From Thiohalophilus thiocyanatoxydans (lineage in GTDB: Bacteria; Pseudomonadota; Gammaproteobacteria; UBA6429; Thiohalophilaceae): DNA of 64,000 nucleotides. Shown piece by piece: positions 18,501 to 26,450 of this stretch. The notes beneath the pieces were generated by a model that did no database searches, was not told the DNA's origin, and saw only the letters and a list, made by a program, of their open reading frames with translations. A program made the translations under genes and the position numbers. Position 1 is the first letter of the stretch; each line of letters starts with the position of its first letter. The stretch is from positions 41,222 to 105,221 of the forward strand of contig NZ_SOQX01000009.1 of NCBI RefSeq assembly GCF_004366735.1, read 5' to 3'.

Positions 18501-18606
18501 CTTTTCGTATGGAGTTGATTAGTTGTTCATATTCGGCAAGTTTATCCCGTAACCGCTGATTCTCAGTTAAGAGTGATGCCTTGGTATGCTTTTTTGATGA
18601 GGACAT
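15535..18606 (-). CDS. PAS-GGDEF-EAL dual cyclic-di-GMP enzyme, last gene of the kai operon
   Basis: This is a 1023-aa cytosolic protein. A short N-terminal coiled coil with IRKGEVDAIL precedes about four PAS domains (about 60-170, 185-290, 340-455, 460-580). Next are a GGDEF domain (585-745) and an EAL domain (755-1010). GGDEF is intact at 667-671, with an inhibitory-site RNQD at 658-661. EAL is intact (794-796), and Asn853, Glu885, Asp915, Asp916, Lys936 and Glu972 are also present. Both c-di-GMP synthesis and breakdown are therefore possible. It starts 18 bases after kaiB. Two 60-base lines inside it count 35% and 40% G+C, far below neighbouring genes. Confidence 0.93.
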   Translation of the reverse strand: MSSSKKHTKASLLTENQRLRDKLAEYEQLINSIRKGEVDAILQTREEQSYVVSLLDEESIYRKLIEEMGEGALIISDQNIILYANQYIAKILQSPLHKIIGTAIDNWIFPDERDYLDNTLRNMADYYSGTVRHEYSLRSNTGSPIPAYLTIGKNSNENSDYTLSIIVTDLSEQKRNKAIAADEKLTRTILEQVTEAIVVCDSSGIILRSNATSRRLSETEPTGLSFDAIFQLIDKNDNLYQLKDILDNTVSGQLELSLRGKTRHFDLLVGSSYIRDIDSYNDIIGSVISLTDITHIKNTERDAVKANDQLQQQLQIAKRSRRALLNVVEDVKQSEKRLKNIASRLPGMIYEYQLFPDGSHRMPYVSDAISSLLGIDPESVHLDASPVFESIHPDDLARINISIKTSASELSIWRNEWRSIDKNGNIRWFNANATPDKQSDGSVLWHGFLTDVTERKAQESKVRLSAHVFENSREGIVITDKNNNIIMVNKAFTSITGYPEEEVLGITPNVLSSGQHKSDFYHNMWETISSQGYWEGEIWNRRKDGSIYPEWLSIIQTHDPEYNATVYIGIFEDITQRKEYEQHIQWLAHYDPLTKLPNRVLLSEHVEYAISQAQRQNKKIAILYCDLDNFKNINDSLGHKVGDLLLTEVAQRLSSLLRNQDTISRQGGDEFIILLPDTNADGSAHVAEKIQTEISKPYNINNYEMTATLSTGITIYPDDGDDFDTLSRYADIAMYHAKRLGGNNYFFYSTELQTITARTLKLEKDIRFAIDNQQLDIYYQPQVSLITGKISGLEALLRWNHPDFGMISPLEFIPIAENSGQILRIGGWVTRTATLQLKKWQATGIDPIKLSINLSVRELKQSQLVEKLENILTETGFEPGLLELEITESMLMEDQENIINTLNRINSLGVHLSIDDFGTGYSSLAYVKRLPVNQLKIDKSFVQDIMNDPGDAIIAQAIISLGHSLGMEVIAEGVEDTAQLDFLRSHGCDHIQGYLFSKPLPAGDIWKLLSDSETNKLTLIYSS

Positions 18607-18624
18607 ATGTGTTAAGAGCGTAAG

Positions 18625-18954
18625 CTATCGATGTTTGATATCCAGCCCGACAAGGACCTTGTCAGTGTCGGAGAGATCGCCGATGATACGCCTGATGGGT
18701 TCGGGAACCTGTTTGATCAGCGTTGGAACTGCTATGATTTGATCTCCCTCGGCAAGTTGTGGTTGCTGATAGAGATCAATGACTTCCAGTGCATAACGCT
18801 CGTTGAGATATTCCTCACAGATCTCCTTGAGATTCTTTATCGCCAGAAGGGATTTCGGAGTCTGACCCGCGACATACAGGCGAAGCAAATAATGATCTGG
18901 TTGCATGGAATTCGGGGTGGCCGTATTGTCTGATGAATGATTCATGATCTGCAT
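18625..18954 (-). CDS. kaiB: KaiB, fold-switching clock protein
   Basis: The 109-aa product matches cyanobacterial KaiB closely. It has [20 protein letters not shown], then [20 protein letters not shown], the cis-proline region [19 protein letters not shown], and [12 protein letters not shown]. The Gly and Asp of VGLD match the positions that control the KaiB fold switch. KaiB binds the phosphorylated KaiC hexamer. The first 16 residues are an extension relative to cyanobacterial KaiB; starts at ATG 18945 or 18906 are possible. It follows kaiC by 16 bases and precedes the GGDEF-EAL gene by 18. Confidence 0.95.
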   Translation of the reverse strand: MQIMNHSSDNTATPNSMQPDHYLLRLYVAGQTPKSLLAIKNLKEICEEYLNERYALEVIDLYQQPQLAEGDQIIAVPTLIKQVPEPIRRIIGDLSDTDKVLVGLDIKHR

Positions 18955-18970
18955 TCTCGATGTCAGTAAG

Positions 18971-20398
18971 TTACGTACTTGAGGCGTCTGAGTTGATGAT
19001 CACTCCCTGGTCGGTTATGTGATAGTCATGTATTGCATTGGAATGGCTCATTCCGCGTGATTTGATGATGGTTACCGTATGAGACCGTGATTTTTCGAGC
19101 TCGGTATTTCTCAGTAGTAGCCAGGTATCCATTAACGACGAGATACCGATTTCGGTCTGTTCCTCATTTTCTCCACCCTGGGTAAGGCTGTTGCAAAAAG
19201 CGGTGATGCCCTCCGTCTTCAGATAGTCCAGCAATCGCGCGAGCATGACTTTGATAGCGCCGGTGTCGCCTCCGGTGATAAAACTGTTTAAGGGATCAAT
19301 GACCACGGTTTGAGGTTCGAATTCCCTGACAACTTCCAGTATGCCAAGGAGATGAGCCTCAAGGCCGGCAGCTGTCGGTCGTACGGCATGAATCTGGAGT
19401 AACCCCTTGTCCAACCAGTGCCCAAGATCGATACCTATGGAGGCCATATTGCGGCAAATCTGTGCGGGGGATTCTTCATAGGCGAAATACAGGACCTTCT
19501 CCCCACGTTTTACCGAAACCTGAGCCAAATGTGCCGCGAAGCTTGATTTTCCAGATCCAGCTGTACCGGAGGCGAGGATACTGCTGCCACGATAGTAACC
19601 CTTGCCACCAAGCATCTCGTCCAGTCCCGTGATACCGGTGGTAATGCGCTCTTCCAGGGCTGCGTGGAGAAGCGTCAGCGAGGTTACCGGCAGGATTGAA
19701 ATGCCCTGTTTACCGATCAGGAAGGGGTACTCATTGGTCCCGTGACTAGAGCCCCGGTATTTGACCACCCGCAGGCGACGGGAGGAAAGCTGGTTCTGAA
19801 CCCGGTGGTCAAGAGCAATAACACAATCCGAGACATATTCCTCGATTCCGTGTCGTGTCAGTGTGTGTTCGCCGGCTTCGGCCGTCACAATCGCTGTGAC
19901 ATCTTTTTGTTTCAGCCAGCTGAACAGGCGCCGGAGTTCGGACCGCAGACGTCTGGGATCCGGTAGCTGGGCAAACAGTACATCAATGGTATCCAGAACC
20001 ACGCGCTTGGCACCAATTTTGTCGATGGCCGCGCCCAGCCGGATAAATAACCCTTCCAGGTCATAATCGCCGCCTTGTTCGAGCTGTGTGCCCTGCAGAT
20101 CCACGTGGTCGATGTAAAGCTGTTTATTATTTATAAGCTCCGGCAAGTCATAACCCAGAGAACTGACATTGACCGCCAGGTCCTCTCCAACCTCCTCAAA
20201 CGAGATAAATACGCCCGGTTCGCCGCGCTCCAGCGCTCCTTTTACCAGGAATTGCATTCCCAGCAGGGTTTTTCCGCAGCCGGCATTCCCGCAAACCAGA
20301 GTCGGTCTGTTGCTTGGCAGGCCACCGTCGGTTATTTCGTCCAGGCCTGTAATGCCTGTGGGGATTTTTTTCAGATGCAGATAGTGTGTCGATTGCAT
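18971..20398 (-). CDS. kaiC: KaiC-like circadian clock ATPase/autokinase, double domain
   Basis: The 475-aa protein has two RecA-like halves. The first (CI) has Walker A GNAGCGKT (37-44) and catalytic Glu68-Glu69. The second (CII) has Walker A GTAGSGKS (278-285) and Glu308-Glu309. The CII phosphorylation site aligns as ISSLMDT with Ser420-Ser421, where Synechococcus KaiC has Ser-Thr. The C-terminus ends shortly after the conserved ITDQGV. It lacks most of the A-loop tail that KaiA grips, which agrees with the absence of kaiA. G+C is normal for the window (35 of 60 at 19981-20040). It follows the PAS sensor gene by 20 bases. Confidence 0.95.
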   Translation of the reverse strand: MQSTHYLHLKKIPTGITGLDEITDGGLPSNRPTLVCGNAGCGKTLLGMQFLVKGALERGEPGVFISFEEVGEDLAVNVSSLGYDLPELINNKQLYIDHVDLQGTQLEQGGDYDLEGLFIRLGAAIDKIGAKRVVLDTIDVLFAQLPDPRRLRSELRRLFSWLKQKDVTAIVTAEAGEHTLTRHGIEEYVSDCVIALDHRVQNQLSSRRLRVVKYRGSSHGTNEYPFLIGKQGISILPVTSLTLLHAALEERITTGITGLDEMLGGKGYYRGSSILASGTAGSGKSSFAAHLAQVSVKRGEKVLYFAYEESPAQICRNMASIGIDLGHWLDKGLLQIHAVRPTAAGLEAHLLGILEVVREFEPQTVVIDPLNSFITGGDTGAIKVMLARLLDYLKTEGITAFCNSLTQGGENEEQTEIGISSLMDTWLLLRNTELEKSRSHTVTIIKSRGMSHSNAIHDYHITDQGVIINSDASST

Positions 20399-20418
20399 AA
20401 TATAACTCGTTGTTGGTT

Positions 20419-23400
20419 TTAAATGTTGCTTTCCTGATCGTCAAGGTTGGTGTAACGGGGCGCTTGCTGATGCTTTTGCAACAGGGCATTGACTTCCCGT
20501 TTGAGTTCTATGATCCGTTCCTCCCGACCAATCGTAGCTGCAAACCAGCGGTTAAGTTCCTCGACCTGCTCTTGCAATTGTGCTTCCCTGGCTTTTTGTT
20601 CGGTGAGGTCCATAATCGTGCCAGTCATACGAATGGGTTTTCTCTCGTTATCACGGCTGATGATACCCCGTATGAGGGTTGGCACATAATGTCCGTCCTT
20701 GTGTTGAAAGCGACATTCAACCGATTCGTGATCGTGCATGGGTTGCCGGGTACGATAAAGGGCTTGTTCAACCTGTGAGATATCCTCTGGATGAGCCAGG
20801 CGGCGCCACAGTTCGGAATTAACAGATAATTCATTAACCTCATAGCCAAGCATGTACCACCACTGGGGTGAATAGTAGAGCTCGTTGTTGACAAAATCCC
20901 AGTCCCAGGGAGCATCAGTGGAGCCCTGGATGACAAGATCCAGGCGCTGCTGAGTCTTTTGTCGTTCTGTTTCGCGATCTATGTTCTCCAGTGCAAAGGT
21001 GATATCCAGGGCCATCTCCTGCAACAGGTCCTGAGTGGTTGCATCAAAGCTGTTGGCCTGCTCCGAATAGAGGTTGAAATTGCCATACAGTTTGCCATTG
21101 CGCCATACCGGCAGGCTGGCGGAGGCGGCAAATCCAAAGGCTTCTGCCTGTTCATGCCAGGGTGCTGAAATTGGTTCATGTAAAAAATCCTGGCACCAGT
21201 AAGGGCGGTTCTCACGCAGCGCGGTTGCGGTTGGGCCCTGGCCACCAGGGCTTTGCGGATCGAGCGAGAGCAAAATTTCATCCAGGTACTCGGTCCCCTC
21301 ACCCGCGCTGGCGATCGGCGTGAGTGTTCGGGTATGCTGGTTAAGGGTGCCGATCCAGGCCATTTTATAGCCACCATACTCAACGGCATTATGGCAAATC
21401 CGTTCCAGCAGATCGCTCTCTTGCTGAATTCGAACAATTGCCTGATTGGTCTGGCTCAGCGTGGCATAAAGTCTGGATAGATGTGCAACCTGAGCGGCAG
21501 CCTTCTCACGCTCGGTTATGTCATGGGCAATACCCAGGACCCCGACAAGTTCCCCATGCTTGTCGAACATGGGCGTTTTGGTGGTTTCAAAAATACCCTG
21601 GTAACCATTGCTTGAAAAGGTGAGCTGTTCCTCGTTTTGAAGTGGCTTGTTGGAAGCTAGGGCTTTTCGATCATGTTCACGGAAAAAATCAGCCAATTGC
21701 CGATTAACGAAGTCATAATCTGTTTTACCAATTATGTCTGCCTCGCTGGCTCCGAAGAACTGCTCAAACATAGGGTTGCATCGGAGGTAGATACCGTCAG
21801 TGTCTTTGAGCCAGATCAGGTCCGGAATAGTCTGGAACAGGGTTTGTAAACGCAGTTGACTGGCTTCGAGCTCTTCCTGCGCGGCGCGTATGTCAGTAAT
21901 GTCTTCACCAGATGAGAGGAAGCCGGTAATATTGCCCTTTTCGTCATACAATGTTGAATTGTGCCAGGCGATGAGCCGTTCTTCACCGTTATGGCTTACA
22001 ACTCTGTTTTCTGCATATTCAGTGGTTTCAAGATCACCGTGCATCAGTTTGTTGAATACGCCTTTGGCATATACATGTACCGACTCGGGCAGGCAATGCT
22101 CGAACCAGTCCTTGCCGAGTAACTCATCTTCGCTGTAAGCGAGAACTTTCTGTGCCTTGCGGTTGAGCATGCGGATGCGGCCGCCAGTGTCGAGCGAAAC
22201 CAGCATGGTGCCAGCTATGTCGAGATAGTGTTGAGCCTGATGATGAGCCGTCTCAAGCGCGAGCTCAATCTTTTTACGGTCGTCAATGTCCTGGACCATA
22301 CCGATAAAGTAGTCGACTTCACCATCCGCGCCACGAATAGCCTTAACCTCAAGATAGCCATAAATGATGCTGCCATCCTTTCGGATATAGCGTTTGTCCA
22401 GTTTATATCCATCACTTTCATTGCGTATAACCTTATCGAATTCAATATGCTCCTGGTCCAGATCATCCGGGAGAGTCATCTCCTCCCAGGTCAATTTTTC
22501 AAGTTCAACCCGGCTATAACCCAGAATCTCACAGAGTCGATCATTGAAACGCAACAAACGCCTGGATTGAGGTGACGCGGTACAAATACCAACAAACGGC
22601 ATATCGTGAAAAAGCTGTAGAAGATTATCGGCTTTGCTACGTTCGACCTGTAAAGTCAAATTGTGTAGCCAGTACTGCTGACGCCATACCATAAACAGAC
22701 TGATGCCGATGGTCAGCAAAGCGAACAGACTGACCAGGGTGACCCAGTAGATCAGCTCATAAAGGGGTTGCATCACTTCTTTTCGATCGATCTTGGCGAT
22801 CAGTTGCCAGTCGGTGTTGGCTACAGGATGCGTTGCGGCAAACACAGGAACATCCCGGTAGTCGATACCGTGGTATCTGCCAGGTTCCTGTTGTCGTAGT
22901 GCCAGGGCTGACGGCAGGTCGGTATCAAGCAGGTCTCTGCTCAGATCAAGGGCGGGAGACTGACTGAATCTTGGGCGGCTTAGAAACTGTACCTTGCCAT
23001 TCTCTTCGCGCACCAGTAACGTTTCATCGGTTTTGTTGCCAAGTGACAGGCGTTGTACATAAGGGAAGATGAAATCCATGAGCGGCATATGAAGAAGTAA
23101 AAAGCCGACGCGCTGTGGATTGTCACCGGGTAAAATCAGCGGTGTGATAAAATCGAGGTGCAACTCGCCCTGTTCATCGCGATAGATAGACTGGCGTATG
23201 GATTGCGTTTCTTGATTTGTAGCTGGCGCGTTCCAGTGAGTATGTTCAACATCACGGGGTTTGCCAATGTGCAGCACGGGTTCTTTATCAGGATGTAGCA
23301 GGGTAACGGAGTCGTAACCGTAGGCATTGCGGAAGGCATTTAGTCGTGCTTCAAGTTCTTGTCGGGCGACATCACTGTTTTGTATCAGCCTCTGTGCCTT

Positions 23401-23877
23401 GCTGATAAAGTCATGATCCTGACTCAACATACGGGTGTCGTTGTGTCGTTCCTTGAACCAGTTTTCTATTTGCGTCGCTTTCAGCTCCGCGATGGCTTCC
23501 CTTTCCTGAAAAGCCGCTTGCTCGAGACGGGGTTTTTCGATGAAAGTAATGAACGTTACAATCAATGGTATCAGCAGCAGGATAGAGATAAACAGAAGAA
23601 GTAGCCGGCGAGGGGACGAAGTCGATATCTTCTCAATATTCACCGATTTCGGTGGTTGTTGCTTTCTGAGTGCCAGGTAAAGCAATCCGCTGGTGATGAT
23701 GACAAAAACGATGCCCTTGAACAGTTCAAATTTCCAGATGAGTTGGGGATCCTGGATATTCATGCGGAACAGGTAGGAGGTCAGTAATATCCAGAGTGCA
23801 GCGAGAACCGCATAATAAATGACAATAGCCAGCGGGCTTTTGGCCGGGTGACTCATCTTGTCATTTAGAGGGGACAT
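20419..23877 (-). CDS. membrane sensor with periplasmic Cache-like, PAS and GAF domains, no output domain
   Basis: This is a 1152-aa protein. Three N-terminal hydrophobic segments precede a periplasmic region of about 270 residues with dCache-like features (ENWFKERHNDTRMLSQD), then another membrane helix. Cytosolic domains follow: three PAS domains, a GAF domain (RICHNAVEYGGYKMAWIG) and a fourth PAS. The protein ends in a coiled coil, EQVEELNRWFAATIGREERI then IELKREVNALLQ, with no kinase, GGDEF or HTH. I recognise this tail type from PAS proteins near KaiC-like genes. I chose ATG 23877, since the upstream GTG (23955) lies ahead of the predicted -10. It is first in the kai operon. Confidence 0.88.
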   Translation of the reverse strand: MSPLNDKMSHPAKSPLAIVIYYAVLAALWILLTSYLFRMNIQDPQLIWKFELFKGIVFVIITSGLLYLALRKQQPPKSVNIEKISTSSPRRLLLLFISILLLIPLIVTFITFIEKPRLEQAAFQEREAIAELKATQIENWFKERHNDTRMLSQDHDFISKAQRLIQNSDVARQELEARLNAFRNAYGYDSVTLLHPDKEPVLHIGKPRDVEHTHWNAPATNQETQSIRQSIYRDEQGELHLDFITPLILPGDNPQRVGFLLLHMPLMDFIFPYVQRLSLGNKTDETLLVREENGKVQFLSRPRFSQSPALDLSRDLLDTDLPSALALRQQEPGRYHGIDYRDVPVFAATHPVANTDWQLIAKIDRKEVMQPLYELIYWVTLVSLFALLTIGISLFMVWRQQYWLHNLTLQVERSKADNLLQLFHDMPFVGICTASPQSRRLLRFNDRLCEILGYSRVELEKLTWEEMTLPDDLDQEHIEFDKVIRNESDGYKLDKRYIRKDGSIIYGYLEVKAIRGADGEVDYFIGMVQDIDDRKKIELALETAHHQAQHYLDIAGTMLVSLDTGGRIRMLNRKAQKVLAYSEDELLGKDWFEHCLPESVHVYAKGVFNKLMHGDLETTEYAENRVVSHNGEERLIAWHNSTLYDEKGNITGFLSSGEDITDIRAAQEELEASQLRLQTLFQTIPDLIWLKDTDGIYLRCNPMFEQFFGASEADIIGKTDYDFVNRQLADFFREHDRKALASNKPLQNEEQLTFSSNGYQGIFETTKTPMFDKHGELVGVLGIAHDITEREKAAAQVAHLSRLYATLSQTNQAIVRIQQESDLLERICHNAVEYGGYKMAWIGTLNQHTRTLTPIASAGEGTEYLDEILLSLDPQSPGGQGPTATALRENRPYWCQDFLHEPISAPWHEQAEAFGFAASASLPVWRNGKLYGNFNLYSEQANSFDATTQDLLQEMALDITFALENIDRETERQKTQQRLDLVIQGSTDAPWDWDFVNNELYYSPQWWYMLGYEVNELSVNSELWRRLAHPEDISQVEQALYRTRQPMHDHESVECRFQHKDGHYVPTLIRGIISRDNERKPIRMTGTIMDLTEQKAREAQLQEQVEELNRWFAATIGREERIIELKREVNALLQKHQQAPRYTNLDDQESNI

Positions 23878-23941
23878 TATTAACTCGAATATCCATAAAA
23901 TTGTTAACCTACAAAGTAGAAATAAGACCCTGTAAATATCA

Positions 23942-23971
23942 AGTATATTACTCACAGTCGCTGTAAGTAAA
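23942..23971 (-). promoter_or_regulatory. candidate sigma70 promoter of the kai operon
   Basis: On the minus strand TTTACT (23971-23966) and TATACT (23947-23942) are separated by 18 bases, giving a start near 23935 and a leader of about 58 bases to the ATG at 23877. The placement argues against translation starting at the GTG at 23955. Confidence 0.5.
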
Positions 23972-24031
23972 TCTTAGTGCATTAGCGCCAGAACAATGTC
24001 GATCTTGAGTCAAGTCGTGCTTATTAAACGT

Positions 24032-24045
24032 TTGATTGACATCGA
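24032..24045. promoter_or_regulatory. possible FNR/DNR-type box upstream of the kai operon
   Basis: TTGATTGACATCGA matches TTGAT-N4-ATCAA at 9 of 10 positions. Its centre is about 103 bases upstream of the predicted kai start. That is farther than the usual activator positions, so it may be chance. The rest of the 24046-24627 gap has no gene or clear signal that I can see. Confidence 0.3.
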
Positions 24046-24627
24046 AAATGTGCTTAAGACGGGAAGGACGATCTTATACCGGGTGTGAGAAATTTGTTTA
24101 GCGCCGGGGATATCAGGTCCCGATAAATCCCTACTCAAAGTCGCTGAATTATTCAGGTCTTAAATCCGTAAAAACAGATAGTTACGTGTCGTAAGACGCT
24201 TATATGCCCTGTTCAAGGCACGATTATCAGGGTCAGATTGAAATTGCTCTACGTAGCCCACTTGCCAGGTACGACTGGGTAATCTCCTCCGGATTGGATT
24301 AGCCAAAACCCTACATTCAGAGCGGGATTAAGGCGGTCTGTCCTGCACAATATTAGGGAAAACCCCTTGTTTTGAAATGAAGCATTCTGTCTCGCGCGAA
24401 TCGGACTGTCTGGGTTTATGTGAGGGGGGATGTCATCCAGGATATGTACAGGAAAACCCGTTGCGAATCGAAAAGAGGTTCATCATACCCGAGTTGGTGT
24501 GTTTGTGAACAAACTAATAGATCGCCTGATAGCGAGAGAGGCATGCCTGGGGGCAAGGTTAATCCGTAGAATTGAATAACCAGCTGCCGGTTCGCGAGTT
24601 ACCAGGGGAACCGGAGCCAGCCTTTTA

Positions 24628-24656
24628 TTGACTATATAATATACAATGTTTGTATA
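24628..24656 (+). promoter_or_regulatory. weak candidate promoter for tamA-tamB
   Basis: TTGACT at 24628-24633 is followed 17 bases later by TGTATA, in a very AT-rich stretch that also contains TATAAT and TACAAT. Only the -35 is good, and the exact -10 cannot be fixed by eye. Confidence 0.3.
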
Positions 24657-24710
24657 GGCCGGCTTTTGGCGATAGCTAGCTCGGCTACACGGACGCGACA
24701 AGGAATCTTG

Positions 24711-26450
24711 ATGGGCAAGACGCAGCAGTGGCTGTTGGCTCTGGTGGCCTGCTTTTATTGCAATACACTCTTTGCGCAAGTTGACCTTGTGGTTAATATC
24801 CGGGGTGTTGACGACAGCCTGGAAAAGAACGTCAGGCTTTACCTGAGTCTCGAACAGCAAAAAGAAAGCGTTCTGCTGACTGAAGGCCGTGTCAAACGGC
24901 TACATGACAAGGCGTCGCAGGAAATCAGCAACGCACTAAAGCCCTATGGTTACTACCGATCCGAAGTCAGCAGCGAGCTGACAAAGTCGGATGCCGGGCA
25001 GTGGCAGGCATCCTATACGATTGATAAAGGGCCGCCTCTGCGCGTCACTGAATTTCGTCTTCTGGTCGATGGAGAGCTACGACAGGACCCGGCTTTATCG
25101 AACTTGATCGCCGACTTGCCATTGCAGGAAGGTAGCGTATTCAATCATATTCAATACGAGTCCATTAAGAGCGACCTGACCAGGCTGGCTTCGGAGCGGG
25201 GTTACTTCCAGGCCCGCTTTGTCGAAAAACAGGTCAAGATTGATCTTGACGCCTACGAGGCCCGTGTCAACCTTCATTATGAGAGTGGTCCCCGCTATCG
25301 GTTTGGCGATGTATCCCTGCAACAGGATGTGCTCGATCCACAACTGTTACAACGCTATATCCCGTTCGAACGGGGCGATCCCTACAACCTCAATGAGGTT
25401 ATCGATCTCCAGTATGCGCTCAATGACAGCGACTATTTTTCCCGCGTCGAGGTATCCCCCGGTGAGATAGACGAGACGCAGCGCGAAGTGCCAGTCAATG
25501 TCAAGCTGACCCCGCGCAAGCCACATCGCTATACGTTAGGGGTGGGTTACGGGACGGATACCGGCGCCCGTACCAGATTCGGCTGGGAGATGCCGCGTCT
25601 GAACAAGTCGGGTCATCGTATCAACACCGAGGTCGGCGTTTCCGAGATAGGATACAGTTTCGGCGCTCGTTACCGGGTTCCGGTGCTCGATCCACGAACC
25701 GATCAACTGATCTATAGTGCCGGCGTGATCAATGAAGAGACCGACACCAGCGAGAGCACCCTTCGCACCCTCGGTGTTGCCCTGAACCGGAGTCGGGGGC
25801 AGTGGCGTGAGTCGATGGCGCTGAATTATCAACAGGAGGAGTTCATCGTTGCAGGCGACGAGGGTGATTCGACCCTGTTGATTCCCGGTGTGGACTGGAG
25901 CCGCACCTGGGGCCAGGGGTTTGTGAATGTGCTGGATGGTCTGCGATTCGATATTGAATTTCGCGGCGCAAGTGAGAAGCTGATCTCCGATACAGATTTT
26001 TTTCAGGTACAGGGCGGCCTGAAGGGGATTACCTCGCTGGGGAGTAAAACCCGGCTTATTGGCCGCGGTCGTCTGGGTAGTACCCGAACCGATGAGTTCA
26101 ACCAGTTACCGTCTTCGGTACGCTTCTTCGCTGGTGGTTCGCAAAGCGTGCGCGGCTATGCTTACGAATCGCTGGGGCCGGTTGATGACACCGGCCAGGT
26201 GGTGGGTGGCAAGCACCTGATGGTCGGCAGTATTGAACTTGAACGTAACCTGGGCGGCAAGTGGGGCATGGCGGTGTTTTATGATGCCGGCAATGCCATC
26301 AACAATCTGGATGATGAACTCGAACATGGCGCCGGCTTCGGGTTGCGCTGGAAGTCGCCCATCGGTCCGGTACGCATCGATGTGGCTTCCGCGATCACGC
26401 AACCGGGTGATCCCTGGCGACTCCATATTAATATCGGACCGGATCTCTGA
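24711..26450 (+). CDS. tamA: TamA, BamA-family outer-membrane protein of the TAM complex
   Basis: TamA and TamB together assist insertion of some outer-membrane proteins and lipid transport. The 579-aa product has a signal peptide (WLLALVACFYCNTLFAQ), about three POTRA domains (25-260) and a C-terminal beta-barrel. The barrel carries the L6-loop motif VRGY in SQSVRGYAYESLGP. It closes with SPIGPVRIDVASAI and a terminal beta-signal. I chose ATG 24711 because AGGAAT sits just upstream; the longer frame from 24666 adds an implausible N-terminus. Its stop overlaps the tamB start by one base (TGATG). Confidence 0.94.
   Translation: MGKTQQWLLALVACFYCNTLFAQVDLVVNIRGVDDSLEKNVRLYLSLEQQKESVLLTEGRVKRLHDKASQEISNALKPYGYYRSEVSSELTKSDAGQWQASYTIDKGPPLRVTEFRLLVDGELRQDPALSNLIADLPLQEGSVFNHIQYESIKSDLTRLASERGYFQARFVEKQVKIDLDAYEARVNLHYESGPRYRFGDVSLQQDVLDPQLLQRYIPFERGDPYNLNEVIDLQYALNDSDYFSRVEVSPGEIDETQREVPVNVKLTPRKPHRYTLGVGYGTDTGARTRFGWEMPRLNKSGHRINTEVGVSEIGYSFGARYRVPVLDPRTDQLIYSAGVINEETDTSESTLRTLGVALNRSRGQWRESMALNYQQEEFIVAGDEGDSTLLIPGVDWSRTWGQGFVNVLDGLRFDIEFRGASEKLISDTDFFQVQGGLKGITSLGSKTRLIGRGRLGSTRTDEFNQLPSSVRFFAGGSQSVRGYAYESLGPVDDTGQVVGGKHLMVGSIELERNLGGKWGMAVFYDAGNAINNLDDELEHGAGFGLRWKSPIGPVRIDVASAITQPGDPWRLHINIGPDL

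Noticed and set aside
15535..24710. A kaiA gene to complete the classical clock
   Set aside because: No product resembling KaiA occurs in or beside the operon, and the KaiC tail that KaiA would bind is mostly absent.
24483..24860. Minus-strand 125-aa frame in the kai-tamA gap
   Set aside because: It runs across the tamA signal sequence and has no coding-like composition or upstream Shine-Dalgarno sequence.
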